Below, piece after piece: positions 8,875 through 17,835 of a stretch of DNA of 64,000 nucleotides (positions within the stretch are counted from its first letter, which is position 1; each line of letters opens with the position of its first letter). A program made the translations under genes and the position numbers. The notes under the pieces were generated by a model that worked only from the letters and a program-made list of their open reading frames with translations, did not search any database and was not told where the DNA came from. This DNA is from CAZGAH01 sp964523295 (GTDB lineage Bacteria; Desulfobacterota; Desulfovibrionia; Desulfovibrionales; Desulfovibrionaceae), in assembly GCA_964523295.1 (NCBI GenBank), contig CAZGAH010000007.1, forward strand, positions 1-64,000, written 5' to 3'.

Positions 8875-10923
8875 ATGTCCATACGCTCGAAAATCCTGCT
8901 CCTTGTCGCCCTTGGGGCTGCCGCCTGCATCGCCATCGCCGTGCTCAATACCTGGTCGTCGTCGCTGACGTCGGCGCTCGGAGTGGTTCGGGAGAGTATC
9001 GACGGCAACGCGAAAAGCGTCATGCAGGCGCGGTTGAGCGAGAAGGAGTTTATCGACACGGCCAGTGAAACCGCATGGACGCGTCTCCAGGACAACGTGC
9101 GCCGGGCGAGGGCATTTCTTTCTGCTGCCGCGCGCGACGACGGCAGCCACGTGGACCATATCCAGGATATCGATACCGCCTGGGCCGGCTACGAAGGGTT
9201 TCTCCCCAAGATGTATGACAACGTCCGCGCCTTGCGGACACAGCTCGACGAATATGGCGCCGCCGACCGGTCGGTCGTAGAGTATCTGGAAAAGACGTAT
9301 ATTTTAAAGCTTGAGCAAGAGGTCATCGAGGCAAATTTCAATGGCGCAACCATATCGGCCGCACGAAAGGGCGTGCTCGACAACGCAAAAAATCTTTCAG
9401 GGATCTTCGTGCGCTTGAAAAGCAATGTTCAGGCTTTGATATTGTTTGACAAACTCGACGAATACAAGACCATTCGGGCCGCGCTGGTCAAGGAGATGAA
9501 CGGATATCTGAAAAATCTCGGCCAGGCCATCATGCTCAGCGCGGATGCGACATTCAAGAAGTCGCTGCCCGAGCTGAAGAAGCTCGTCGCCGATCTGGAG
9601 GCAAAGGAGGCCAGGCTCAACGTCATGCATGCGTCGGGGCAGGCGCTGAAGGGCGAGATGGACGCGGCAGGGGGCGTGCTGGTCGAGAAAAGTCAGACGT
9701 TGCTGAACGAGCTGGACGAGGCCTCGCAGCAGGCGGCTTCGCGGATCGAGCGGCTGGGCTGGGCCCTGGCCACGGCCGTGGCCATTGGCCTGCTCGTGCT
9801 GGGCGGATTGATCGGGCGGTCGATCATTTCACCTGTCAAGCGCATCGGTCTGTTCGCCAAGAAGGTGGCCGGCGGCGATCTCGAGGCCGTTTCCGAAGGC
9901 ACATTCAGCGCCGAGCTGGGCGATCTGCGGCGGGATATCGGCGCCATGGTCAGCAATCTGAAGTCCAAAATGCACGAGGCTCAGGCCAAGAGCAGCGAGG
10001 CGGAGCAGGAGGCGCGACGCGCGCATGAGGCCTCGCTCCAGGCGGAACAGGCCCTGCAGGAGGCCAACGCGCGCCACGAGGGCATGGTGAAGGCGGCGAA
10101 TCAGCTCGACCACATCGCCACGGTCCTGAAGACGACGGCGGAGAACCTGTCAGAGCAGGCCGGTCAGGCCGACCGCGGCAGCCAGACCCAGAGGGAGCGC
10201 GTATCTGAGACCATAACCGCCATGGAGCAGATGAATTCCGCGATTTTCGAGGTTGCCGAGCGGGCCACGCAGGCGGCCAACGAGGCGGAAATGGCCAGGC
10301 AGCGCGCTCAATCCGGCGCCGGCGTGGTCTGTCGCGTGGTCGAGTCGATCGACAGGGTGCAATCACTGGCCACGACGCTCAAGGCGAACACGATCGAACT
10401 CGGCGACCAGACCGCCGCCATTGACCGCATCATCACGGTCATCAACGACATCGCGGACCAGACCAATCTGCTGGCACTCAACGCCGCCATCGAGGCCGCG
10501 CGCGCGGGCGAGGCCGGGCGAGGCTTCGAGGTGCGCAAGCTGGCAGAAAAGACCATGGTCGCCACCCGGGAAGTCAGCGCCGCCATCGTCGCCATCCAGG
10601 ACAGCTCCAAGCGCAACGTCTCCGGCATGGAAGACGCCTTCACGGCAGTCAGCCAGGCGACCGCCTTGTCAGACGAGTCGGGCCAGGCCCTGCAGGAAAT
10701 TCTCAAACACGCGGACCTGACTTCGGACCAGGTCCGCTCCATCTCCACCTCGGCCGAGCAGCAATCCGCCTCGTCCGACGCCATTACGCGCGCTGTCAGC
10801 GAGATGAGCGACATCTCCCAGGATACCGCGCGACGCATGCGCCAGTCTCTCGACTCCATTTCCCAACTCGTCGCCCTGACCGACGAGCTTGGTAGTCTGA
10901 TAGGCGAACTGCGACGATGGTAA
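8875..10923 (+). CDS. Methyl-accepting chemotaxis protein with altered signalling tip
   Basis: A 682-residue chemoreceptor. It has TM1 at residues 7-27, a helical periplasmic domain to about 295, TM2 ([17 protein letters not shown]), a HAMP region at about 320-375 and a cytoplasmic coiled coil with the MA domain from about 430. The hairpin reads [20 protein letters not shown], then [16 protein letters not shown]. Most receptors have GRGFAVVADEVRKLA here, so five residues (AVVAD) are missing by an in-frame 15-base deletion beside the CheA/CheW contact tip. An AAGGGAGA ribosome binding site precedes the ATG. The deletion may weaken kinase control or be an assembly error. Confidence 0.9.
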   Translation: MSIRSKILLLVALGAAACIAIAVLNTWSSSLTSALGVVRESIDGNAKSVMQARLSEKEFIDTASETAWTRLQDNVRRARAFLSAAARDDGSHVDHIQDIDTAWAGYEGFLPKMYDNVRALRTQLDEYGAADRSVVEYLEKTYILKLEQEVIEANFNGATISAARKGVLDNAKNLSGIFVRLKSNVQALILFDKLDEYKTIRAALVKEMNGYLKNLGQAIMLSADATFKKSLPELKKLVADLEAKEARLNVMHASGQALKGEMDAAGGVLVEKSQTLLNELDEASQQAASRIERLGWALATAVAIGLLVLGGLIGRSIISPVKRIGLFAKKVAGGDLEAVSEGTFSAELGDLRRDIGAMVSNLKSKMHEAQAKSSEAEQEARRAHEASLQAEQALQEANARHEGMVKAANQLDHIATVLKTTAENLSEQAGQADRGSQTQRERVSETITAMEQMNSAIFEVAERATQAANEAEMARQRAQSGAGVVCRVVESIDRVQSLATTLKANTIELGDQTAAIDRIITVINDIADQTNLLALNAAIEAARAGEAGRGFEVRKLAEKTMVATREVSAAIVAIQDSSKRNVSGMEDAFTAVSQATALSDESGQALQEILKHADLTSDQVRSISTSAEQQSASSDAITRAVSEMSDISQDTARRMRQSLDSISQLVALTDELGSLIGELRRW

Positions 10924-10971
10924 GAGTTGCCTGCGCGACGCAGGACAAAAGGCGCACACCGTGCGTTTCAG

Positions 10972-10991
10972 TCAGGCTTTTTCTTGCCTGA
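10972..10991 (+). terminator. Probable terminator of the chemoreceptor gene
   Basis: TCAGGC and GCCTGA pair around a T-rich loop, followed by ATTTGATATTTTATT. A second hairpin, CCTGCG-CGA-CGCAGG, lies at 10930-10944. The pair probably ends the chemoreceptor transcript. Confidence 0.5.
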
Positions 10992-11062
10992 TTTGATATT
11001 TTATTGTTAGTCGGTCATCAATTTAGCCTTGCATCAAGCTCGACTGGCGCACACAAAGAAAC

Positions 11063-11072
11063 NNNNNNNNNN
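11063..11072. other. Assembly gap, 10 N, at edge of AT-rich stretch
   Basis: Ten N bases separate ordinary sequence (left) from the strongly AT-rich segment (right). Confidence 0.98.
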
Positions 11073-11202
11073 ACAATAGCTTGATATATTTTTTATAGAG
11101 TTACCAGAAAAAATAAGTATAAATAAAAAGAATAACGATTATTATAATTAAAATAAATTCCAAAGAAGCTTGCCCTTTTATATTAATCCTATTAACACCC
11201 AT
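11073..11202 (-). pseudogene. Class III (archaeal type) pilin-like fragment
   Basis: From the ATG at 11202 the peptide reads MGVNRINIKGQASLEFILII and continues hydrophobic (IIVILFIYTYFFW) to a stop at 11101. KGQxSxEF followed by a hydrophobic stretch is the archaeal class III signal peptide seen in methanogen pilins. A single-base shift in the T run near 11108 would continue FSGNSIKNISSYC to the N gap, so the stop may be a sequencing or decay frameshift. Assignment rests on the motif only. Confidence 0.5.
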
Positions 11203-11333
11203 AAATAATCACCAAATATTAAACAAAATATATGCCCAAATAACATGGTTGGTACAAAAGGCATAGAATCTTTTATATAAAAATCTTTCGAAATTAAACC
11301 TTTTTTAAACATAATTTTTCGATAAAAAATTCT
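11178..11333 (-). pseudogene. C-terminal fragment resembling an archaeal prepilin peptidase
   Basis: The frame ending with the stop at 11178-11180 reads ...ISKDFYIKDSMPFVPTMLFG, then HIFCLIFGDYLWVLIGLI. A short basic segment, xSMPFVPxxxxG and a final membrane helix resemble the end of A24-family archaeal prepilin/preflagellin peptidases. It overlaps the pilin-like start by about 25 bases. In-frame TAG near the right edge means only about 50 residues remain. Confidence 0.4.
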
Positions 11334-11340
11334 CTAAATT

Positions 11341-11651
11341 GCCAGCCTCCAGGAAGTACAGAGCAGCTCCGTTACATGCATCACGTTTCATACATCTTGA
11401 GCATGCCATGGTCTCGGGATCGGGCTGTCGCTGATCGCAACAGCGTTTTGCCTGTCACCACGGGCTTTTCTCTCTTTCCCCTGGCGCGATTTACGGGTAC
11501 AGTCGCGCGGCACGGGGGCTGAACGCAACGGCCAGGCGCGATCATGGCGCTGCGGGCCGCGTTGTTTTCCAATAACCGTGGATATCGACGATCAGCCGCG
11601 CGCCCGGTACTGTTTCAGCGTTGCAGCGCAGCGGCCAGAGAGGATAGCCGG
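11341..11651. other. Intergenic region before the sensor kinase
   Basis: Normal-GC sequence with no supported gene; an open frame from 11544 leads into the kinase but its first 36 codons show no conserved character. Confidence 0.5.
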
Positions 11652-13145
11652 ATGCCGAACCAGCAGAAAAAGCGATCCGTACAACGGAAGTGCAAAATAG
11701 GAGTCGTCGGATCGGGGGCCTTGCTGGCGACCACCGTGCGTCGTCTGACAGACGCGGAGTTTTCTACGGCGTTTCCCTGGGTACAGCTTGCCGGCCTTGT
11801 CCGAAGCGGAAAAGCAGGCAAGGCACTGCCTGAGCAGTTGCCACTGTATGACGATATCTACGCCCTGCTTGCCGCCCATACCGACCTGAACCTGATTTTC
11901 GACCTTGGCGCTGACGCAGCCCGGCACGCCGACTTGCGAGCCGCCCTGCCACCGGGCGTCGGCCTCATCGATCGCGCGAATGCACTACTCCTGTGGGACA
12001 TGATGACGGTCAGGATCAAATCCGGCGCACAGAGCTGCGAACGAGCCCTCGATCACGCCAGCACCTTGTTCACGACGCTGTTCAACGAGGTCGAAGAGGA
12101 CATCATTCTGCTCGACCGTCAGGGGCGGATCATCGACGCCAATACCAACGCCTGGCAGCGGCGCGGAATTCCGAAGCAACAGCTCGTCGGCCGTCGCTGC
12201 GGCGATATCGACAGCCCCGATTTCTGCTACCAGCCCAAGGAAGGATCCTGCCCGTTTCAGCGCACGCTGCGCACCGGGAAAAAGGCTGAGAGCGTGCATA
12301 CGACCGTCGGTGCCGATGGTCGCATGTTCTATTATCGCGTCTATACCTACCCCATCTACAACGCTGCCAGGGAATTGACCCATGTCATGGAGCTGCGCCG
12401 CGACATCACGCAGCGCACGTACATGGAGCAGCGCTTGCAGCAGGCCGAAAAAATGGCGGCAATCGGCGAACTGTCTACCTACATCGCACACGAGATCCGC
12501 AACCCGCTCTTTGCCATCGGCGGATTCGCCAACGCGTTGCTGCGATCGAGTTCGCTGGACGAGCCCGCGCGGGAAAAGGTGGCGATCATCCTCGAGGAAT
12601 CGCGGCGCCTGGACCGTATCCTCAAGAGCACGCTCAGCTTCGCACGCTCCTCCACCGGCGAGCTGGATCAGGTGGACCTCAACGTTGTGGTCGCTCAGAC
12701 CATGGAACTCATGGGCATCGGCTTTGAGAGCCAGGGTATCGAGCCACAGATTCGCACCAGACCGGGCATCGCCAGGGTCAAGGCCGATCCGGAGCTGCTC
12801 AAACAGTGCCTGATCAATATGATCAAGAACTCCGTTGAGGCCATGCCGAATGGCGGCCAGCTTATCGTGCGCACGGGCATGCGCCGGAAGTACGTCTACC
12901 TCGAGGTCGAAGACAGCGGTCGGGGCATCCCCCACGATATTCAAAAAAAGGTATTCAATCCCTTTTTCAGCACCAAAATTCAGGGCTCGGGCCTGGGGCT
13001 GCCCATGATTAAAAAAATCGTGGACGAACTGGGAGGCAAGGTCGAACTCAACAGCGAGTGCGGCCGGGGAACCCGCCTGACACTGCTTCTCCCCCCGTTG
13101 CTGGCAGTGGACGAAGAGCCGGAAGTTTTTCAACAAATACTTTAA
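11652..13145 (+). CDS. PAS sensor histidine kinase with Rossmann-like N-terminus
   Basis: A 497-residue soluble kinase with no membrane helix. Residues 14-120 look like a dinucleotide-binding domain (IGVVGSGALLATTVRR, later LIFDLGADAARH). A PAS domain follows at about 160-270 (EEDIILLDRQGRIIDANTNA) with a Cys-containing stretch (SPDFCYQPKEGSCPF). The HisKA box is ELSTYIAHEIRNPLFAI, phospho-His about residue 280. HATPase motifs are LINMIKNSVEAMPNGG, VEDSGRGIP and GSGLGLPMIKK. The start at 11652 has GAGAGGA upstream. No response regulator is adjacent. The N-terminal domain suggests sensing of a nucleotide cofactor or a bound metabolite, which is speculative. Confidence 0.88.
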   Translation: MPNQQKKRSVQRKCKIGVVGSGALLATTVRRLTDAEFSTAFPWVQLAGLVRSGKAGKALPEQLPLYDDIYALLAAHTDLNLIFDLGADAARHADLRAALPPGVGLIDRANALLLWDMMTVRIKSGAQSCERALDHASTLFTTLFNEVEEDIILLDRQGRIIDANTNAWQRRGIPKQQLVGRRCGDIDSPDFCYQPKEGSCPFQRTLRTGKKAESVHTTVGADGRMFYYRVYTYPIYNAARELTHVMELRRDITQRTYMEQRLQQAEKMAAIGELSTYIAHEIRNPLFAIGGFANALLRSSSLDEPAREKVAIILEESRRLDRILKSTLSFARSSTGELDQVDLNVVVAQTMELMGIGFESQGIEPQIRTRPGIARVKADPELLKQCLINMIKNSVEAMPNGGQLIVRTGMRRKYVYLEVEDSGRGIPHDIQKKVFNPFFSTKIQGSGLGLPMIKKIVDELGGKVELNSECGRGTRLTLLLPPLLAVDEEPEVFQQIL

Positions 13146-13276
13146 ATGATACTTTCATTTACTGCATGAAGAATTTACCGGCAAACGGGCTCCTTTGAAC
13201 ATGCCCGCATTCGATGATTCGGGGCAACACAATGCTGGTGCATGGAGGCCGGTACCAGGCGCCCCCTCCTCAATGA

Positions 13277-15610
13277 TCAGGACTGATCCGTGGCTACAGG
13301 AAGGGTTATCCGGAACACGCTGCCCCGGCCCGGTTCGCCCGATGCCGTGATCCGGCCGCCGTGTCGTTGCACGAGCAGTCGGCAGAGGGTCAGACCCAGT
13401 CCAATGCCGGCGGGCTTGTCCGTCAGCCCGTCACCGAGCTGCCGGAACGGCTCGAAAATGCTCTCGCAGTGTTCCGGCGCCAGGCCAATGCCGGTATCTG
13501 ACACGCTGATGGCTACGGTCCCGGAATCGTCCGACCGCTTGGCACGAAGCGTGATCACACCCTGACGGGTGAACTTCAGCGCATTGGTTAATAATTGATC
13601 CAATACTTGAAGAAGTCGGTCCGCGTCGGCGAGCACGGGCGGTAAATCCGGTTCGACTTCGAGGGTCAGGCCGATGCCTTTCTGCCCGGCCTCGGTGGCT
13701 GCGCGTGCCGACGCGCGGCTGAGCAGGCCCGCGACGTCCACCAGCGTTGCCGGCAAACCGGCTTTGCCGCTTTCCAGGTCGCACAGATCCAGTACCGTGG
13801 CAAGTAATCCGGTCAGGCGCCCGGCCTCGTCGGCCACCACGTCGAGGTCGTGGCGGAGTTGATCCGCCAGGCGCTCTTTTTCGGGGTCATTGGCCGTAAC
13901 GAGAGGAAACACCTTGCTGTCCAGCCTGCGGCGGATGAGTTTGGCAAAGCCGAGGATCGAAGTCAGCGGCGTGCGCAGCTCGTGCGACATCATCGACAGG
14001 AAATCGGACTTCATCCGGCTGGCAGCCTCGGCTTCGTCGCGCGCGCGTCGCAAATGGTCCTCGAGTTCCTGGCGCGTGGTGATGTCATCGAAAATACCCT
14101 CAAACAGGGCAATACGTCCGGATGCGTCGCGCACGGCCCTGGCCTTGATCACGCCCCAGCGCAGGCTGCCGTCCCTGCGACGGAAGCGTATCCGGTGTTC
14201 GACCAGCATGTCGCGCTCGTGCATGAGGCGGATGAAAACGAGGCGGTCCTCGGGTTCCACGTACAGTTTTTCCTGAATGGGGAAACACTCGCGGATGAGC
14301 GCCTCGGGGCTGTCGTAGCCAACGATCCGGGCCATGGACGGGTTTGCGCTCAGAAATCGGCCCTCCGGCGTGGTCTGAAAAATACCCTCGAGCGCGTTAT
14401 CGACAATGGAGCGGAATTTTTCTTCGGAGGCGCGCAAGGCTGCCTCGGCGGCGCGTCGCCGGCTGTCGGATTGTTGCAGGCTGTCCATGAAGGTGTTGAA
14501 CCAGCGGCCGAGTTGGCCGAATTCGTCGGCATTACCGGCAGGCATGCGCGTCGCGTAGTTTCCGGATGCGCCCTGGGCGAAGCGTTCGTTCAGCTCGGAT
14601 AGCGGTCGGGTAAACGTGGCGGCGAGCCAGAGACTGAGCATCATGATCAGAATCAGGATCAGTGCTCCGACCGTCAGGAACAGGCGTTTTGTGATCACCA
14701 GAGGTCTGTAGAATTCGTCAAGATAGCTCGACGAGGCGACGATCCAGCCCAGCTCGGGAATGGAGTTGAAGATGACCAGCTTCTCGCGCGGGGCGCTTTC
14801 GCCCGGGTTTTGCCAGGGGTAGATGATTTTCCCATTTCTTTTGGCGCAGAGTTCGCTGATGAAGGCGCGTCCGGCAGCGTCGCGCGCGTCGAGAATATTC
14901 GTGCCTTGCAGCTTGGGATGAATAATCAGCGTACCGGCTTCGTCGATGACGTAGGGATAGCCCGTTTCGCCGAAACGCAGGGACAGGATCCGCTCCTGGA
15001 AATCCTCGACCCGGATCAGACTGGCGAATTCGCTACGGTAGGACGAGGCGGAGATGATCCAGTCCCAGGGCTCGAACCAGGTCATGTACAGAGCCTTGGC
15101 CCGCTCACGCGTTTCGCCGGGGTTTTTCCAGTCGTATTCGAGATAGCCCTCCCGTGCGCGCAACTGCTCCTGGATAAAGGCGAATTCGGTCAAGTCCGCG
15201 CCCAGCAACGCGGCACGCGGATGGACGACGATGACCCCCTGGCTGTTCAGACAATAGATGTAGCCGGTCTGACCTATGGGCTGGCTGAGCAGCACGTCCG
15301 CGGCCCTGGCTTTGGCCTCGTCCATGGAAAACTCGCTACGGAGCGCGCGCTCATAGAATGCGCGGGCCACATCCCGGTTCTTTTCCGCCACAGCGCGCAG
15401 GTAATTGCGGACAGAGGCGTCGCCGGAGGCGCGAACCATGTTCAATATCGTCGAGGTAGTATTTTCCAGCTCCCGCTCAATGTTTTCCTCGATGGTCTGC
15501 CGCGCCAGCGCGTAAACCACCAGCGCAGCGCAGGTCATGCAAACCAGAAACACGGAGGCATAGGCCAGCACGAGCTTGGCGCGCAACCGCAGATCAGAGA
15601 ACCAGCCCAT
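13277..15610 (-). CDS. Membrane sensor histidine kinase with duplicated Cache, HAMP and PAS
   Basis: A 777-residue kinase. It has TM1 at residues 11-32, a periplasmic sensor to about 320, TM2 (LTVGALILILIMMLSLWLAA), HAMP to about 400, PAS at about 410-530 with a PAC-like tail, HisKA (FLSMMSHELRTPLTSILGFA) and HATPase (LLTNALKFTRQG, VSDTGIGLAPEH, GIGLGLTLCRLL). The periplasmic part is two copies of one Cache module: GQTGYIYCLNSQGVIVVHPR...NPGE...SSYRSEF and GETGYPYVIDEAGTLIIHPK...NPGE...SSYLDEF. The start at 15610 places TM1 correctly; upstream in-frame starts exist up to 15727. No regulator gene is adjacent. Confidence 0.9.
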   Translation of the reverse strand: MGWFSDLRLRAKLVLAYASVFLVCMTCAALVVYALARQTIEENIERELENTTSTILNMVRASGDASVRNYLRAVAEKNRDVARAFYERALRSEFSMDEAKARAADVLLSQPIGQTGYIYCLNSQGVIVVHPRAALLGADLTEFAFIQEQLRAREGYLEYDWKNPGETRERAKALYMTWFEPWDWIISASSYRSEFASLIRVEDFQERILSLRFGETGYPYVIDEAGTLIIHPKLQGTNILDARDAAGRAFISELCAKRNGKIIYPWQNPGESAPREKLVIFNSIPELGWIVASSSYLDEFYRPLVITKRLFLTVGALILILIMMLSLWLAATFTRPLSELNERFAQGASGNYATRMPAGNADEFGQLGRWFNTFMDSLQQSDSRRRAAEAALRASEEKFRSIVDNALEGIFQTTPEGRFLSANPSMARIVGYDSPEALIRECFPIQEKLYVEPEDRLVFIRLMHERDMLVEHRIRFRRRDGSLRWGVIKARAVRDASGRIALFEGIFDDITTRQELEDHLRRARDEAEAASRMKSDFLSMMSHELRTPLTSILGFAKLIRRRLDSKVFPLVTANDPEKERLADQLRHDLDVVADEAGRLTGLLATVLDLCDLESGKAGLPATLVDVAGLLSRASARAATEAGQKGIGLTLEVEPDLPPVLADADRLLQVLDQLLTNALKFTRQGVITLRAKRSDDSGTVAISVSDTGIGLAPEHCESIFEPFRQLGDGLTDKPAGIGLGLTLCRLLVQRHGGRITASGEPGRGSVFRITLPVATDQS

Positions 15611-15913
15611 GAGCACCACCGTTCGCCTTTGCCGAAGCCGACACGTCATTCTACCGATCGACACCGGTGCGTACGCATCGAGTACCCGTCCCAGCATGAC
15701 GGAATGCCTGAACCAGACACTCGCCAAGGGTACGGTATATTTATCTCATTGTAAGCAGCACGACAAGCAGGTATGTGGCACGTGTTGAAGTTGAGTTCAC
15801 AATGCAGAAATTTTGGTGTTATTTGTCCGCCGCTTCTGTTCGGTATTGAGCGCAGGCCAAACCCTGCGGTTTCAGATAGATGAGACGTTCTATCCCCGAT
15901 AATTATTGTGCTT

Positions 15914-15947
15914 GAAGATTTTTGGACAGAAATAGCGCTTGTTTTTA
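15914..15947. repeat. 34-base dispersed repeat, copy 1
   Basis: GGACAGAAATAG is flanked by similar bases; the 34-base stretch matches 51370-51403 at 29 of 34 positions. Both copies lie in intergenic DNA and may be the end of an unidentified insertion sequence. Confidence 0.6.
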
Positions 15948-16014
15948 AGGGGATACATAAAAAGTACGCAGATCGACCTGAAGGACATCGACCAAATCCG
16001 CCGGTGCGCTCGAT

Positions 16015-17007
16015 TCAGTCGCGCTCGCGCAGATCGAAGCGGATAGGTGCGACAACCCAGGCCGGGACAGGAGTCCCGTCTTTGCGCGCCGGGCGGAATC
16101 GCCAATGCGGAACCGTGGCTTTGACCACGTCTTCGAACAGACCCGCCGGCGCCGCCGCGACGATGTGCAGACGCTCCACCTGGCCGGCGACGTTCACCAG
16201 CAGCCGCACCGTCACCTTGCCGGAGAGCCCCAGTTGGCGCGCCTTGGCGGGAAATGGCGGCTCCTGACGGCGGGTCAGCATCGGCGGGATATCTGGCGCA
16301 GCCAGCCCTGGAAGCGCGCCACCCTGACCCGAGCCCGGGCCTTGACCAATGCCGACGCCCTGCCCCGGACCTCGGCCGGCGCCTTGCCCCGAGCCGTCAC
16401 CCTTTTCCTGCCCTGGGCCATTGCCCACGCCCTCGCCCGGGCCGAGCCCGACGTGCTGGCTCGCTTCCCTGGCCGGACTCGTCGTTTGCCCGGCAGCCTG
16501 CTCCAATCCGGACCCGGTCCGGGGCGGCGGGGATGGTGCCTGCGCTCGTTGCGCTGGATCCGGCCTCGGCGTCTGTTCTGAGAATAATGGCTTGGGCCTG
16601 GTCTTTTTCCGCGTGGCGACAGGGCGCTGCGCCGGCGTCGGAGTGAGCTTTGGTTCAACGGGTTCAGGGAGCTTTTTTTCGTCCAGGATCGGCACGGCAT
16701 TGTCCGGGGCCTCAAGGGCGGTCTCCGCTGCGGCCACGGGCGCCGGGGCCTCAGGCTCTGCGACATGAGCGTCCGGCGAGGACGCCTCGTCGGCGCGCTC
16801 CCCGACCGGTTCCCCGACAGGCGCCGAGGCCAACGGACCGGGCAGCCCGTCAACGCGGTAGATAGTCATCACGCCAGATCCTGGACCACCGCCGCCTCCG
16901 AACGATCCACCGCCACCGCCACCCCCTCCTGCGCTGCCGAGGATCAGGACGAGCAGGAAGCCATGCAGCAATAACGAGCCCAGACCTGAGCGCCAATATG
17001 ATTTCAT
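16015..17007 (-). CDS. tonB: TonB-family energy transducer
   Basis: A 330-residue TonB-like protein. One N-terminal helix (SLLLHGFLLVLILGS) is followed by an unusual poly-Gly tract of about 20 residues. A long Pro/Ala/Lys periplasmic spacer contains repeated GxGxGxG stretches (GPGQEKGDGSGQGAGRGPGQ). The C-terminal domain has GLSGKVTVRLLVNVAGQVER and HWRFRPARKDGTPVPAW, matching the TonB C-terminus that contacts outer-membrane receptors. It is last in a minus-strand cluster with an ABC metal importer and a TonB receptor, so it probably energises that receptor. No ExbB/ExbD genes are in this window. Confidence 0.85.
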   Translation of the reverse strand: MKSYWRSGLGSLLLHGFLLVLILGSAGGGGGGGGSFGGGGGPGSGVMTIYRVDGLPGPLASAPVGEPVGERADEASSPDAHVAEPEAPAPVAAAETALEAPDNAVPILDEKKLPEPVEPKLTPTPAQRPVATRKKTRPKPLFSEQTPRPDPAQRAQAPSPPPRTGSGLEQAAGQTTSPAREASQHVGLGPGEGVGNGPGQEKGDGSGQGAGRGPGQGVGIGQGPGSGQGGALPGLAAPDIPPMLTRRQEPPFPAKARQLGLSGKVTVRLLVNVAGQVERLHIVAAAPAGLFEDVVKATVPHWRFRPARKDGTPVPAWVVAPIRFDLRERD

Positions 17008-17013
17008 TGTCGC

Positions 17014-17835
17014 CTACCTTGTGCGTGCGTTGCGCCGTTTGGGGGAAACGGCGGCGGCTATGAGAAACACCAGCGACGAGGCCAGCACAATCGCAGCCCC
17101 GGCCGGGAGATCCCAAACCCAGGCAGCCAGCAGCCCGCATTCACAGGAAAGGACGCCGAATCCTGCCGCCAGCCAGAACATGGTGCGTAATCGGTATGTC
17201 AACTGATACGCTGCCGCCGCGGGGTTTACGATCAGGCTGTAGACCAGGAGACCTCCAACGCTGGGAAGGCAGGCCGTCACCGTACATCCGGTGAAGAGCA
17301 GTATGGCGTAAAAGATTGCCGTGGCCGGCAGGCCGGCCGCCAGAGCGACCTCCCGATGGCAGGCTACCGCCTGGATTTCCTTGAAAAATAGCGTGACGAG
17401 CAGGACGGCTGCCGCTGCGATCCCGGCCAGTGCCAGAACATCGCGGCGCGAGACCGTGAGAATGTTGCCCCAGAACAGACTCAAGGCCTCGGATTTCGGC
17501 CCGGGGAGCAGTCCCAGACAGAGAATGGCCAGCCCGAGCATGGCTGAAAACATGATGCCGATGGCCGTATCCGGCGAGACGTCGCCGCGGTCGGCCAGGG
17601 GGCCGATGCCCGCTGCCGCGAGCAGGCTGGCCGCGAACGCGCCAGCCATGGGATCGATGCCGGCCAGCAGGGCGGCCAGGCCGCCGGCAAAGGCGGCATG
17701 GGCGAGGCAGACGCCGATGAAGGTCAGCCGCATGAGCACGGCGAAAACCCCGGCCAGGGCGCAGCAGATGCCAGCCAGCGCGCCCGCGGCCAGAGCGTTG
17801 CGCATGAAGGCGTGATCAAACAGCCCGACGTCCAT
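17014..17835 (-). CDS. Metal ABC transporter permease, ZnuB/TroC type
   Basis: A 273-residue membrane protein with about eight helices, of the ABC-3 family that moves Zn, Mn or Fe across the inner membrane. The stretch FAVLMRLTFIGVCLAHAAFA near residue 30 and SVGGLLVYSLIVNPAAAA around 195 are the family's conserved blocks. Its start overlaps the ATPase stop by about 20 bases, and tonB follows 6 bases after its end, so the genes are probably one transcript. The metal cannot be told from sequence. Confidence 0.88.
   Translation of the reverse strand: MDVGLFDHAFMRNALAAGALAGICCALAGVFAVLMRLTFIGVCLAHAAFAGGLAALLAGIDPMAGAFAASLLAAAGIGPLADRGDVSPDTAIGIMFSAMLGLAILCLGLLPGPKSEALSLFWGNILTVSRRDVLALAGIAAAAVLLVTLFFKEIQAVACHREVALAAGLPATAIFYAILLFTGCTVTACLPSVGGLLVYSLIVNPAAAAYQLTYRLRTMFWLAAGFGVLSCECGLLAAWVWDLPAGAAIVLASSLVFLIAAAVSPKRRNARTR

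Larger units (their letters stand above)
11073..11340. other. AT-rich foreign segment, methanogen-like
   Basis: Bases 11101-11340 contain 51 G+C of 240 (21% by hand count), against 55-60% in the surrounding genes. The minus strand encodes two overlapping fragments that look archaeal: the end of a prepilin peptidase-like protein and the start of a class III signal peptide pilin. On the left it abuts an N gap; on the right it joins normal sequence with no gap at about 11340. It is either a real transfer scar or a chimeric contig join with methanogen DNA. Confidence 0.65.

Noticed and set aside
13850..14602. Long plus-strand frame inside the second histidine kinase
   Set aside because: It is the antisense shadow of a well-supported kinase gene; high GC keeps the complementary frame open.
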